Source: M3007 sp031425035
Lineage (GTDB): Bacteria; Bacteroidota; Bacteroidia; Chitinophagales; Saprospiraceae
Assembly (NCBI GenBank): GCA_031425035.1
Contig: JANPIN010000040.1
Coordinates: 1 to 64,000, forward strand
Length of the DNA: 64,000 nt
Reading direction: 5' to 3'
Shown here: positions 1 to 10,208 of the stretch, piece by piece
Position numbering within the stretch: the stretch's first letter is position 1
How the letters are laid out: each line of letters begins with the position of its first letter
Position numbers and translations under genes: made by a program
Notes under the pieces: generated by a model
What the model saw: the letters and a program-made list of their open reading frames with translations, nothing else
Databases searched by the model: none
What the model was told of the DNA's origin: nothing

Positions 1-1
1 A

Positions 2-3000
2 CCCGGCTTTACTTACTTGTGGAATAACGGTCAAACCATTGCTTCGATCAGCGGTTTAGCGGCCGGGGTGTATGAAGTGACGGTAACCGATTCGAAAGGC
101 TGCACCGTAGTCAAACAGATCACCCTCACCGAACCAAGCCAGTTAACGGCCTCCATTTCTGCGCAAACCAACGTCCTGTGCAACGGCGGATCAACCGGTT
201 CGGCCACGGTCACGGCCGCTGGCGGCACCACGGGCTACACGTATTTGTGGAGCAATAACCAGGCGACGGCCACCGCTACCGGTTTAGGCGCCGGTATGTA
301 TACTGTCACAGTGACGGATGCAAAAGCTTGTACGTCAATGGCTTCCGTGATCATTACGCAGCCAACGTTACTTACTATGCAGGTAGTGAGCGTTCAGAAC
401 ACCACCTGTAACGGTGCTGCTGACGGTTCCGCCACCGTAACGGCTGCCGGCGGCACACCCCCTTATGTCTTTACCTGGCCGGGCGGGTTAACCGGCGCTA
501 CGCAAACCGGTTTGGCCGCCGGCACTTATAATGTCACCGTGCAGGATGGTAATGCCTGTACCGCCACCATCAATGTAGTGATCGGACAGGGCGCGAGCCT
601 TAGCCTGAGCGCCATCAGTAATCTGAATGCCCTGTGCCCCGGTGCTGCTGTCAGCGCTATTTTGTTAAACGCCAGTCCCGCCAATCCGGCCACCGTCTTT
701 ACCTGGACCGGGGGTGCCGCAGTGGGTTTGGTAAATGGTAGCAGCAGCGGTATAAATCCGTTTATACCGGCCTTTACCGCCGCTTTAACGGAAGGAACGG
801 CCACTATTACTTTGAACGCTACCCTGAACGGTTGCGTTTCGACCACAACGTTTACCATCACCATCGACGATAGTACACCGCCGGTCTTTAGCAGTTGCCC
901 GACCAACCTGACTTTCGGCACCACTGTAGACCAGTGCGGCGCAACCGTAATCTGGGCAGCACCCACGGCGCAGGATAACTGTGGCAGCGTGACCATTTCG
1001 CTCAATGGCGCATTCCCCGGTTCTTTCCAAAATGTCGGTACACAAACGGTGGTTTATACGGCCGATGACGGACATGGAAACACCGCCGTTTGCTCGTTTA
1101 CCATTACGGTAAATGACGTGCAGGCGCCGACCGCGGTTTGTCAAAACACCACGGTCAACCTGAATGCTGCCGGTCTGGCTAGTGTAACCGCCGCCCAACT
1201 CAATGGCGGTAGTACGGATAACTGCACGGCCAATGCCGCGCTGATCCTGGCGATCAGTAATGGCAGCTTTACTTGTGCCAACGTCGGGAATAACAACGTT
1301 ACACTAACGGTGACGGATGCCGCCGGCCTGACCGCAACCTGCGTGGCCACCGTCACGGTGATCGATAACCTGCCGCCGACTTTCACCTGCCCGGCTCCGC
1401 AAACCGTCAGTGGCTGTGACCAGCTCGTGCCGAACGTGGTGGCCCTGGTAACGAATGCTGCCGATAACTGCGGAGTCGCTTCGGTTACCCAAAATCCCGT
1501 CGCCGGTACCGACTTCGGCAATGCTAATGGTAATGTGGTCAACGTCACGATTACGGTGACCGACAGCCATGGCCTGACGGCTACCTGCATCGTGCCGATT
1601 ACCATTCTGGATGTAACGCCGCCGGTGTTCAGCAACTGCCCGACCACCATGATCATGATCGGCAACGACCCGGACCAGTGCAGCGGCAAAATCAACTGGC
1701 CGCAACCGCTGGCCACGGATAACTGTACGGCCGTGACGGTGGTGCAAACCAGTGGTCCTGCCCCCGGCTCTAACCTGCCGGTCGGTGCTCCGCAAACCAT
1801 TATTTACCGCGCCACCGATGGTGCCGGCAACACGAGTATTTGTCAGTTCCAGGTACAGATCATCGATACCCAGCACCCGGAATTCGACGCCGACATCGTG
1901 ATGCCGGGCGATCTAACGGTGGCCTGCAACCTGGTGCCTCCTCCGTTCGTACTGACCAACAACGACGTACATGATAACTGTACCTCGCCGGCCAACCTGG
2001 TCATTATGTTCACCCAAACCAGCACCCAGGGCGTAGCCGGACAGTGCGGCGGCAGTACTTACAGCCTCACCCGTACCTGGAAAGTCACCGATGCGGCGGG
2101 TAATCAGTTAGTTCATACCCAGGTGATTACGGTGGTTGACCTTGTAGCGCCAACGGCCATTTGTCAGAACGTTAGCCTGACGCTGGATGCCTTTGGGAAT
2201 GCTACGCTGACACCGGCCCAGGTGAACAATGGTTCGTTCGATAACTGCACGGCAGCCAATTTATTGACCTACACCTTGTCGCAAACGCAGTTCAATTGCA
2301 GCCATGTCGGAACGAACACCGTCGTGCTGACCGTCACCGATCCTTGCGGCAACAGCAGCACGTGCACAGCCGTCATCACGGTACTGGCCGGCATTGCTCC
2401 CTGTGCGCCCATTTATGATCTGGCCGGTTCGGATCCCTGCGTTTGTCTGAATAACGCGACCACCCTGACCAACGGCCAGTTTAGCGAGTTGATCCAGATT
2501 AAAGCCCTCGCTGGTCAAACCTGGACGATACAGGCCGTAACTGGTTTATACTCGGTTAACAGCCCGAATCCACCGGCTTCACCTATACCGCTGCCGGTTG
2601 GTACGGCCCTTTCGGCCGGTACTGCGGACGGTATCGACAATGATGAAGACGGTTTAACGGACGAGGCGAATGAGAATATTTACTACACCTTGCGGGCCCG
2701 TCACGTGGAAGCTATTGGTTATACGGCCACATTTGTCAATAATTTGAGCCAAACCCTGAGTGTGGGCAACACCTGTTACTATCCCACGCCGGTATTCCTG
2801 AATATTGGTAATGATCCGCTTTGTCTAAGCACAGCGGCCTTCCCGATCCAGGTGGGCGAAGTAAATGGCGCACAGGGCACGGTGATTGAAATTCGGGTGA
2901 ACGGCGTACTGACCAATATTTTCAACGCCGCCGCTTTAGGGGAAGGCGTTCACACGGTCAGCGCTATTTTCGATGCCGGAACAGCGCAGCCATTTACCAT

Positions 3001-6000
3001 CGTCAATGGGGTGGTGGTGCAGGGCAGTAATGCGGCCGCGCTGGCGGATCCGGGTTGCCAGCAGCCGATTTCCGTGCTGGTGCAAATCGTGGGTACGCCG
3101 AGCCAGGTCAACTGTAATGACCACGTTTACTTAGCCTTAGATGCCGATTGTACCGAAACGCTGAACGCCGATCAGGTGCTGGAAGGAACCTATTATTGTT
3201 ACGATGACTATTCGGTCGAGCTGGATAAAACGCCGCCCTTCGGAAATGGTCCCTGGGTGCCGGGTGTCGTGAACGCCGCAGATATTGGTAAAACGTACTA
3301 CTATCGGGTCAACCACCTCATCGGGGGGAACCTCTGCTGGGGCGAAATAACTATTGAGGATAAACTGGCGCCAGCGCTCACCTGCCCGAACAACGTCACC
3401 ATCGCCTGCTCGGAATCGACCGAAGCGTCGAACACGGGTCAGATAGGGGTGCAGGATTGCTCGGCAACCACTACGATAGTGGACGACCAGTACACCGACT
3501 TTGGTCAATGCTCCAACCCGCGCGGTCAGATTGTCCGTACCTGGATCGTGACCGATGTGTGGGGTAACCAGTCGACCTGCTCGCAAACGATCACCATCGT
3601 GCCCTTCGATCTGGCCACGGTGGTCTTCCCGGCCGATGTGACGGTGAATTGTGAAAACACCTACCTGAACCCCGGAGCGACGCAGCCCGATCAAACGGGT
3701 CGGCCAAGTATCAACGGCTTCCCGATCGGTAACGGCGGTTTCTGTACGGCTTCGATCGGTTTCACCGATACCCGTCTGGAAATCTGCCCCGGCAGCTATG
3801 AGCTGCTGCGCGAGTGGATCGTCCGGAATACTTGTCTGCCTATCAGCCTCAGCAATCCAATTAAGCACACGCAAATTATCCAGATCCAGGATCTGGGCGC
3901 CCCGGTCTTTGCCTGTCCGGCAAACATCACGGTCAGCACCGATCCGTCGGCCTGCTGTGCCACGGCGGCCCTGCCGGATGTGATCATCTCGGAAGGCTGC
4001 TCGTATATCAGCGATCTGGAGGCCAAAGTGACCGGAACCAACCCCGTGAACGGCAACATCATCACCTTCACGGTGCCTGGTCACCTGGGCGATTTTGCCG
4101 GCAATAACTACTGGAATCCCGATACACTGGCGATTTTCCCCTACACCCAGTGTTTGCCGGTGGGCGTTTACAACGTGAAATACACGGCGCAGGACCAGTG
4201 CGGTAACCTCTCCAACTGCGCTTTTGCCCTGACGGTGGCCGACCTGGTCCCGCCGGTGGCGAGCTGCGACGAGACGACGGTGGTGGGCATCGGCGGCAAC
4301 GATCCTTTCGATTGTTACACCCCGGCCGACGGCTGCGACGGAGCCGGCGTCACCTGGGTACCGGCCCTGAATTTCAACGACGGTTCCTACGATAACTGCA
4401 ACACGCTGCTCTACACGGTACGCCGCATGGCGCCGTACTCGGCCTGCATAAACGGACTGGACCATGATCCCTGCACACCGGGCCAACCGAGCGAATACGA
4501 GGTGGCGACGGCGGAATCGGATTCGATCAAGTTCTACTGCTGCGAAGTGGGCAGCACCCAGACGGTGATCCTGCGGGTGTACCAGACGGATGTGAACGGC
4601 CAGATCATGAATGGCCTGGACGGCGAACCGATCTTCAACGAATGTATGATCCAGGTGGAGGTGCAGGACAAGATCAAACCGGTCTGCCAGTCGCCGGCCA
4701 ACCTGACGGTGAGCTGCACGAACTTCGACCCGAGCCTGTGGGCCTACGGCCTGCCGGTGATTGCCGACAACTGCTGCCTGGACACGTCCAAAGTGTACCA
4801 GAACCAGTGCGGTTTGCAGCATTCGGTGAGCTACAACCAGTTCGATACGGTGTGTAACCGCGGTACGATCGTGCGCACTTTCCGCGCCTTCGACTGCCAC
4901 GGCCTGTCGACGAGCTGTACCCAGCGTATTGTGGTGGATTACACGCAGGACTACTTCGTCCGCTTCCCGGACGACAAGATCATCACGGTCTGCGACGGTA
5001 CGGGTAACTACGGCGAACCTTCCTTCTACGGAAAAGATTGCGAACTGCTCGGCACCTCGTTTGAAGACCAGGTCTTCACGGTGGTTCCCGATGCCTGCTT
5101 CAAGATCGAACGGACCTGGACGGTGATCAACTGGTGCACGTATGACCCGAATGCCGGTTGTGTGTACATCCCCAATGCGAGTCCGAACGCCACGGTGAAC
5201 CACCCGAGCAACCTGCCCGGACCAATCATCGCAGCGCCGAACAACGGCATCACGGGCTGGAACCCGACCTCGGTGAAGATCGATCCGGCAGATCCGACGG
5301 CGACGAACTACGCGGTGTTCTACACGGGCGGTTCCTACAAAACGACGGTGGGCGGCGTACTGACGACCATCACCGTGCCGGCGGTCAAGGATGTGAACTG
5401 CTACCGTTACAAACAGATCATCAAGATCATCGACACCCAGGATCCGGTGTTTGCCAACTGCCCAGATACGCTGGTGACGCTTTGCGATGAAACGCCGAAC
5501 GAGTCGCTTTTGTGGAACCAGAGTTACTACTTCGACGCGGTGACGGCTTCCCACGACCTGTGCGAAGCGCCGAGCGTACTGACGGTCACGGCCACGGATT
5601 CCTGTGCGCCGACCGGGGTGACTTTCTACTACTTGTTGTTCCTGGACCTGAACGCCGACGGCGTGATGGAAACGGTGATCAACTCGAACAACCCGCCGGC
5701 GGCCAACACGGTGATGTACGGCAACGCGCTAAACCCGAACTACGCGGGCGGCACGCCGTACAACTTCGATAACCGCGCCGTGCCGGCCAACCAGAAGTAT
5801 CGTTTTGCGCTGCAGACGGTCGTCAACGCAAATAGCAAAACGGCCAAAGTGATGTGGAACACCGATCAGTCGCCGAACACGTACACGGTTCCGGAACTGC
5901 CTTACGGAAGCTATAAGATTAAGTGGTTTGCCCAGGACGGTTGCGGCAACGAAGCCGCCTGCGAGTACACATTCAAAGTCAAAGACTGCAAAGCGCCGAC

Positions 6001-7543
6001 GGTGGTTTGTGTAAACGGTCTGAGCGTGAACATCATGCCGACGCAAATGGTCCAGTTGTGGGCGAGCGACTTCCTGCAATATGCCGAGGATAACTGCACG
6101 CCGACGAACCTGATCAAATACGGCATTCGCAAATCGGGTACGGGTACGGGCTTCCCGCTCGATGCCCAGGGCAGCCCGGTTACCAGCGTGGTCTTCACCT
6201 GTGCGGATCTGGGCACGCAATTGGTCGAACTGTGGGCCATCGATCTGGCCGGTAACGCCGACTACTGCGAGACCTATGTGATCGTGCAGGACAACAACGG
6301 TAACTGCCCGGTCGCCGACCACGCGACCGTTGCGGGTAGCCTGAAGACGGAAGCTGGCGACGGACTGGAAGAAGGCACGGTCGAACTGACGGGTTCCAAC
6401 CCGACGACACCTGCCTTTAACCTGCTGGACATGACGGACAATACGGGGGCTTATTCCTTCCCGAACCTGATCCTGACCGGCTCGAACGTGACGGTAACGC
6501 CGACCAAGGACAACAACCCGCTCAACGGGGTAAGTACCTATGACCTGGTGCTCATCAGCCGCCACATCCTCGGACTGGAACCCCTGACCTCCCCCTACAA
6601 GATGATCGCTGCGGACGCCAACAAGTCCGGCTCGATCACCACGTTCGACATCGTGGAGTTGCGTAAACTGATCCTGGGGATTTACCAGGAACTGCCGAAC
6701 AACACCTCGTGGAGATTCGTGGACAAGGCCTTCAGCTTCCCGAACATCAACAACCCGTTCCAGTCGGTCTTCCCGGAGAACATCAGCATTGCTGATATAC
6801 AGTCCAGCCAACTGGCGGAAAACTTCGTGGCGGTGAAAATCGGGGACGTGAACCAGAACGCGATCGCCAATGCCCAGCAGGCAGCGGAGGATCGCACGAC
6901 GGGCACGCTGCTGATCGACGTGAGCGACCGTTCCGTTAAAGCGGGTGAAACGTTCGATGTGACGTTCAAAACCGCCGAGGCGGCTCAAGGCTTCCAGTTC
7001 ACGCTTTCCTTAAATGGTTTGATGGTAACGGAAATTGAGAAAGGCCTGAACGTAGACGCTTCGAACTTCGGGGTATTCAATGACGCTTTAACCGCTTCGG
7101 TAGACGGCGCTTCGGAGTTCACGGTCCACTTCCGGGCGACGAAAGCCGGTAAGATCAGCACCATGCTGAGCCTGTCGGGCCGGATCACGAAGGCGGAAAG
7201 CTACACGATGTCCGGTAAGCGCCAGGAAGTAGCGCTGCGCTTCAATCAGGGCAAAGTGAGCACGATCAGTGGTGTCGGCTTCGAGCTGTACCAGAACCAG
7301 CCGAACCCATTCGTGGGCAAGACCAGCATCGGCTTCCACCTGCCGGCGGCCACTACGGCCACGCTGACGGTGTATGACGAAAGCGGTCGGGTACTCTTCA
7401 CGCAGAAAGGTGACTTCGCGAAGGGGTATAACGCGATTGGCATCGACGCTGAGGTGGTTATTCCGCAGGGAACAGGTTTACTGTATTACAAACTGGAAAC
7501 GGCGACGGATCACGCAACGAAGAAAATGATCCAGGTGAAGTAG
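2..7543 (+). CDS. Giant SprB/HYR-repeat surface protein with T9SS sorting domain (5' partial)
   Basis: The reading frame is open from base 2, so the gene starts upstream of the window; about 2,513 residues are visible. The first ~190 residues are SprB-type repeats, each ending in a glycine-rich turn followed by a T-V-T-D motif. Many HYR-type Ig-like modules follow (pattern PPxF-xxCP ... DNC ... VxYTAxDxxGN), interspersed with Cys-rich spacers. Around residue 2200 there is a dockerin-like segment (DANKSGSITTFDIVELRKLI), and the last ~80 residues are a type A T9SS C-terminal sorting domain (YQNQPNPF at its start, a basic KKMIQVK end). Such proteins are exported through the type IX secretion system and act as adhesins or gliding-associated surface fibres in this phylum. 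That role is inferred from architecture. A strong hairpin follows the stop codon. Confidence 0.93.
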   Translation, partial: PGFTYLWNNGQTIASISGLAAGVYEVTVTDSKGCTVVKQITLTEPSQLTASISAQTNVLCNGGSTGSATVTAAGGTTGYTYLWSNNQATATATGLGAGMYTVTVTDAKACTSMASVIITQPTLLTMQVVSVQNTTCNGAADGSATVTAAGGTPPYVFTWPGGLTGATQTGLAAGTYNVTVQDGNACTATINVVIGQGASLSLSAISNLNALCPGAAVSAILLNASPANPATVFTWTGGAAVGLVNGSSSGINPFIPAFTAALTEGTATITLNATLNGCVSTTTFTITIDDSTPPVFSSCPTNLTFGTTVDQCGATVIWAAPTAQDNCGSVTISLNGAFPGSFQNVGTQTVVYTADDGHGNTAVCSFTITVNDVQAPTAVCQNTTVNLNAAGLASVTAAQLNGGSTDNCTANAALILAISNGSFTCANVGNNNVTLTVTDAAGLTATCVATVTVIDNLPPTFTCPAPQTVSGCDQLVPNVVALVTNAADNCGVASVTQNPVAGTDFGNANGNVVNVTITVTDSHGLTATCIVPITILDVTPPVFSNCPTTMIMIGNDPDQCSGKINWPQPLATDNCTAVTVVQTSGPAPGSNLPVGAPQTIIYRATDGAGNTSICQFQVQIIDTQHPEFDADIVMPGDLTVACNLVPPPFVLTNNDVHDNCTSPANLVIMFTQTSTQGVAGQCGGSTYSLTRTWKVTDAAGNQLVHTQVITVVDLVAPTAICQNVSLTLDAFGNATLTPAQVNNGSFDNCTAANLLTYTLSQTQFNCSHVGTNTVVLTVTDPCGNSSTCTAVITVLAGIAPCAPIYDLAGSDPCVCLNNATTLTNGQFSELIQIKALAGQTWTIQAVTGLYSVNSPNPPASPIPLPVGTALSAGTADGIDNDEDGLTDEANENIYYTLRARHVEAIGYTATFVNNLSQTLSVGNTCYYPTPVFLNIGNDPLCLSTAAFPIQVGEVNGAQGTVIEIRVNGVLTNIFNAAALGEGVHTVSAIFDAGTAQPFTIVNGVVVQGSNAAALADPGCQQPISVLVQIVGTPSQVNCNDHVYLALDADCTETLNADQVLEGTYYCYDDYSVELDKTPPFGNGPWVPGVVNAADIGKTYYYRVNHLIGGNLCWGEITIEDKLAPALTCPNNVTIACSESTEASNTGQIGVQDCSATTTIVDDQYTDFGQCSNPRGQIVRTWIVTDVWGNQSTCSQTITIVPFDLATVVFPADVTVNCENTYLNPGATQPDQTGRPSINGFPIGNGGFCTASIGFTDTRLEICPGSYELLREWIVRNTCLPISLSNPIKHTQIIQIQDLGAPVFACPANITVSTDPSACCATAALPDVIISEGCSYISDLEAKVTGTNPVNGNIITFTVPGHLGDFAGNNYWNPDTLAIFPYTQCLPVGVYNVKYTAQDQCGNLSNCAFALTVADLVPPVASCDETTVVGIGGNDPFDCYTPADGCDGAGVTWVPALNFNDGSYDNCNTLLYTVRRMAPYSACINGLDHDPCTPGQPSEYEVATAESDSIKFYCCEVGSTQTVILRVYQTDVNGQIMNGLDGEPIFNECMIQVEVQDKIKPVCQSPANLTVSCTNFDPSLWAYGLPVIADNCCLDTSKVYQNQCGLQHSVSYNQFDTVCNRGTIVRTFRAFDCHGLSTSCTQRIVVDYTQDYFVRFPDDKIITVCDGTGNYGEPSFYGKDCELLGTSFEDQVFTVVPDACFKIERTWTVINWCTYDPNAGCVYIPNASPNATVNHPSNLPGPIIAAPNNGITGWNPTSVKIDPADPTATNYAVFYTGGSYKTTVGGVLTTITVPAVKDVNCYRYKQIIKIIDTQDPVFANCPDTLVTLCDETPNESLLWNQSYYFDAVTASHDLCEAPSVLTVTATDSCAPTGVTFYYLLFLDLNADGVMETVINSNNPPAANTVMYGNALNPNYAGGTPYNFDNRAVPANQKYRFALQTVVNANSKTAKVMWNTDQSPNTYTVPELPYGSYKIKWFAQDGCGNEAACEYTFKVKDCKAPTVVCVNGLSVNIMPTQMVQLWASDFLQYAEDNCTPTNLIKYGIRKSGTGTGFPLDAQGSPVTSVVFTCADLGTQLVELWAIDLAGNADYCETYVIVQDNNGNCPVADHATVAGSLKTEAGDGLEEGTVELTGSNPTTPAFNLLDMTDNTGAYSFPNLILTGSNVTVTPTKDNNPLNGVSTYDLVLISRHILGLEPLTSPYKMIAADANKSGSITTFDIVELRKLILGIYQELPNNTSWRFVDKAFSFPNINNPFQSVFPENISIADIQSSQLAENFVAVKIGDVNQNAIANAQQAAEDRTTGTLLIDVSDRSVKAGETFDVTFKTAEAAQGFQFTLSLNGLMVTEIEKGLNVDASNFGVFNDALTASVDGASEFTVHFRATKAGKISTMLSLSGRITKAESYTMSGKRQEVALRFNQGKVSTISGVGFELYQNQPNPFVGKTSIGFHLPAATTATLTVYDESGRVLFTQKGDFAKGYNAIGIDAEVVIPQGTGLLYYKLETATDHATKKMIQVK

Positions 7544-7571
7544 GTTAGCAATTTAGGTATATTAAACGTTG

Positions 7572-7599
7572 ACGGCCATCCTTGATGAAGGGTGGCCGT
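7572..7599 (+). terminator. Rho-independent terminator of the giant surface-protein gene
   Basis: A 10-bp stem (ACGGCCATCC with GGGTGGCCGT, one G-T pair) encloses an 8-nt loop and is followed by a T-rich stretch. It lies 29 bp after the stop codon at 7543. Confidence 0.75.
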
Positions 7600-7615
7600 T
7601 CTTCGTTCTTCGTTC

Positions 7616-7778
7616 TAGTGTGGCTGTCTCACAAGTACAATTTAGAGGGGTTTAGGTGGTTTAGAGAGGTTTAGAAAAAAAAGGCACATCATTGATAATC
7701 AATGCTATGTACTCGGACTCTAAACCCCTCTAAACTTTCTAAACCCCTCTAAACCAGACTTATGAGACGGCCACACTA
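7616..7778. repeat. Long imperfect inverted repeat, MITE-like element
   Basis: Two arms of about 60 bp face each other. The outer 21 bases (7616-7636 and 7758-7778) match as reverse complements with two mismatches and contain the GGCTGTCTCA-like sequence often seen at insertion-sequence ends. The inner parts consist of repeated TTTAGAGGGG units. The loop holds a second small palindrome (CATTGATAATCAATG). There is no coding sequence. Both ends finish with TA, which could be part of the repeat or a TA target duplication. The element lies between the 3' ends of two convergent genes. Confidence 0.6.
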
Positions 7779-7781
7779 CCA

Positions 7782-10064
7782 CTACTTATTCAACTGCGCA
7801 TCCACCACCGCGATCACGATCATGTTCACGATTTCGCGGGTCGTGGAGCCCAGTTGCAGCAAGTGCACGGGCTTTTTCAAACCCATCAGGATCGGGCCCA
7901 TTTTTTCAATACCGGCCACTTCTTTGACCAGGTTGTAGGCAATATTAGAAGCCGACAGGTTGGGGAAAATGAGGGTGTTCGCACTACCGTCCGCCAGGTC
8001 GCTGAAGGGATGGTTTTCTTTCAGCAGCGCCGTATCGAAGGGTAAGTGGGCCTGCATTTCACCATCGACGATCATCGTGGGGTGTTTGGCTTTCAGCATA
8101 CCGACCGCCTGGCGCATTTTGATGGCATCTTCCCCGTCGGCACTGCCGAAATTGGAGTAGGTGAGCAGCGCAATACGCGGTGTAATATTGAATTTCTCCA
8201 CTTCTTTGGCCGCCAGTTCCGTGATTTCCACAATTTCCTCGGCGGTCGGATTGAAGTTAACGCTGGTATCGGCCAGGAAGAGCGGTCCGAAACGGCTCAT
8301 CAGGATGTACATGCCGGAAACCTTTTTGACCCCCGCCTGTCTGCCGACCACTTGCAGGGCCGGCCGGATAGTGTCGGGATAGTTCCGGCTCATGCCACCG
8401 ATCATGGCGTCCGCATCGCCCATTTCGACCATCATACAGCCGTAGTAGGTACGACGGCGAACCAGGTTATGCGCTTCGGCCCGGTTATAACCTTTACGCT
8501 GGCGTTTTTCAAAAAACAGATCGCCATATTTGACAATTCTTGCCTGTTCATGCTCCTGCTGCGGGTTCATCGGATCAATGATTTCCACTTCTGCCAGATC
8601 CAGTTGATTTTCATCGATCAGTTTTTTAATCCGCTGGACATTACCCAGCAGAATAGGCGTGGCGATCTTTTCCTGACGGACCTGCTGGGCAGCCTTCAGT
8701 ACGGCCAGGTTTTCGGCATCGGCCAGTACGACCCGTTTGGGTTCCTGTTTGGCCTTGTTGATGATGGCCCGGGTGAGCGTATTATCCTGACCGAGTCGTT
8801 TGGATAACTGGCTTTCGTAGGCCTCCCAGTCTTCGATCGGGAATTTAGCTACGCCGGTTTCCATGGCGGCCCGGGCAACGGCGGCGGCGACCGTAGTCAG
8901 CAAACGCGGATCTACGGGTTTGGGAATGATGTATTCCCGGCCGAAAACGAGGTTGTCTTTCCCATAAGCCATGTTCACAATATCCGGAACGGGCTTTTTG
9001 GCCAGACCCGCCAGGGCATATACGGCGGCCAGTTTCATTTCTTCATTGATGATCTTAGACCGCACGTCGAGCGCGCCCCGGAAGATGTAGGGGAAACCGA
9101 GTACGTTATTCACCTGGTTGGGATAGTCGCTCCGGCCGGTGGCAAAAATGATGTCTTTTCTGGCCTCCATCGCTTCTTCGTAAGCGATTTCCGGCGTCGG
9201 ATTGGCCATGGCGAACACTACGCAATCCCGCGCCATGGATTTGACCATATCCTGATTCAATACATTCCCTTTCGACAAACCCACAAAGACGTCCGCGCCG
9301 ACCATAGCATCCGCCAGCGTGGTTTCGGCCGGCATCAGGTCGTTGGCGAACTCCGTTTTCTTACCGTCCAGATTGGTACGACTGGGGTGTAGCAAACCCT
9401 TGGAGTCGAACATGAAAATATTCGCTTTTTTCGCGCCCAGACTGTGGTAGAGTTTGGAGCAGGAAATAGCCGAAGCACCCGCGCCATTGACGACGATTTT
9501 GGCGGTCGCGAAGTCCTTGCCAACCAGTTCGAGCGCATTCAGCAGGGCGGCGGCACTGATAATAGCCGTGCCGTGCTGGTCGTCGTGCATGACGGGAATA
9601 TTCAGTTCCGCTTTCAGCCTTTCTTCGATCTCGAAACACTCGGGGGCGGAAATATCTTCCAGGTTAATGCCTCCAAACGTCGGTTCCAGGATCTTGACAG
9701 TACGTACGAATTCGTCCACATTTTTGGTGTCCAATTCGAGGTCAAATACGTCGATGTCGGCGTAAATCTTGAACAGCAGCCCTTTGCCTTCCATGACCGG
9801 TTTGCTGGCCGCCGGACCGATGTCGCCCAGTCCCAGCACGGCGGTGCCGTTGGAAATAACGGCGACCAGGTTGCCTTTAGCGGTGTACTTATAAATGTCT
9901 TCGGGGTTTTCGGCGATGGCCAGGCAGGGTTCGGCGACGCCGGGGGAGTAGGCGAGGGTTAAGTCGCGTTGGGTGGCGGTTTCCTTGGAAGGGATCACTT
10001 CGATCTTGCCCGGACGGCCTTTGGCGTGGTAGTACAGCGCCTCTTCTTTTAATGTCTTTTTCAT
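7782..10064 (-). CDS. maeB: NADP-dependent malic enzyme with C-terminal phosphotransacetylase domain
   Basis: The 760-residue product matches the MaeB architecture: malic enzyme N-terminal and NAD-binding domains (about residues 1-430), then a phosphate acetyl/butyryltransferase-type domain (about 430-760). Visible signatures include the substrate-site region LAYSPGVAEPCLAI, the metal-site stretch HDDQHGTAII, and the Rossmann segment KIVVNGAGASAISC. It decarboxylates malate to pyruvate with formation of NADPH; in the family the C-terminal domain is regulatory (acetyl-CoA binding) rather than a confirmed transferase. Length and domain order are normal. It is a stand-alone gene, divergent from the NIPSNAP gene; a CATCTTTG sequence upstream resembles the TAnnTTTG box on the minus strand but has one mismatch. 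Confidence 0.95.
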   Translation of the reverse strand: MKKTLKEEALYYHAKGRPGKIEVIPSKETATQRDLTLAYSPGVAEPCLAIAENPEDIYKYTAKGNLVAVISNGTAVLGLGDIGPAASKPVMEGKGLLFKIYADIDVFDLELDTKNVDEFVRTVKILEPTFGGINLEDISAPECFEIEERLKAELNIPVMHDDQHGTAIISAAALLNALELVGKDFATAKIVVNGAGASAISCSKLYHSLGAKKANIFMFDSKGLLHPSRTNLDGKKTEFANDLMPAETTLADAMVGADVFVGLSKGNVLNQDMVKSMARDCVVFAMANPTPEIAYEEAMEARKDIIFATGRSDYPNQVNNVLGFPYIFRGALDVRSKIINEEMKLAAVYALAGLAKKPVPDIVNMAYGKDNLVFGREYIIPKPVDPRLLTTVAAAVARAAMETGVAKFPIEDWEAYESQLSKRLGQDNTLTRAIINKAKQEPKRVVLADAENLAVLKAAQQVRQEKIATPILLGNVQRIKKLIDENQLDLAEVEIIDPMNPQQEHEQARIVKYGDLFFEKRQRKGYNRAEAHNLVRRRTYYGCMMVEMGDADAMIGGMSRNYPDTIRPALQVVGRQAGVKKVSGMYILMSRFGPLFLADTSVNFNPTAEEIVEITELAAKEVEKFNITPRIALLTYSNFGSADGEDAIKMRQAVGMLKAKHPTMIVDGEMQAHLPFDTALLKENHPFSDLADGSANTLIFPNLSASNIAYNLVKEVAGIEKMGPILMGLKKPVHLLQLGSTTREIVNMIVIAVVDAQLNK

Positions 10065-10208
10065 GCTTGCAGAGTAGGGCGCAAAGATGGGCTTTCTGTC
10101 AGATTTTACGGCTGGTTTAAATTTGATAGAAGTTTTTGGGCAGTATGATTGAAAGCAGCCGGACTATTCTTTCTTTTACGCGATCATCACTAATTGAAAC
10201 GACGCACT

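Noticed and set aside
3137..5554. An 805-codon open frame on the minus strand opposite the giant surface-protein gene
   Set aside because: It is a by-product of the codon bias of the sense gene; its translation is R/V/H-rich with no motifs, while the sense frame has clear HYR repeats.
5729..6988. A 419-codon minus-strand open frame opposite the giant surface protein
   Set aside because: Arg/Val-rich shadow without motifs; the plus strand encodes the dockerin-like part and leads into the T9SS tail.
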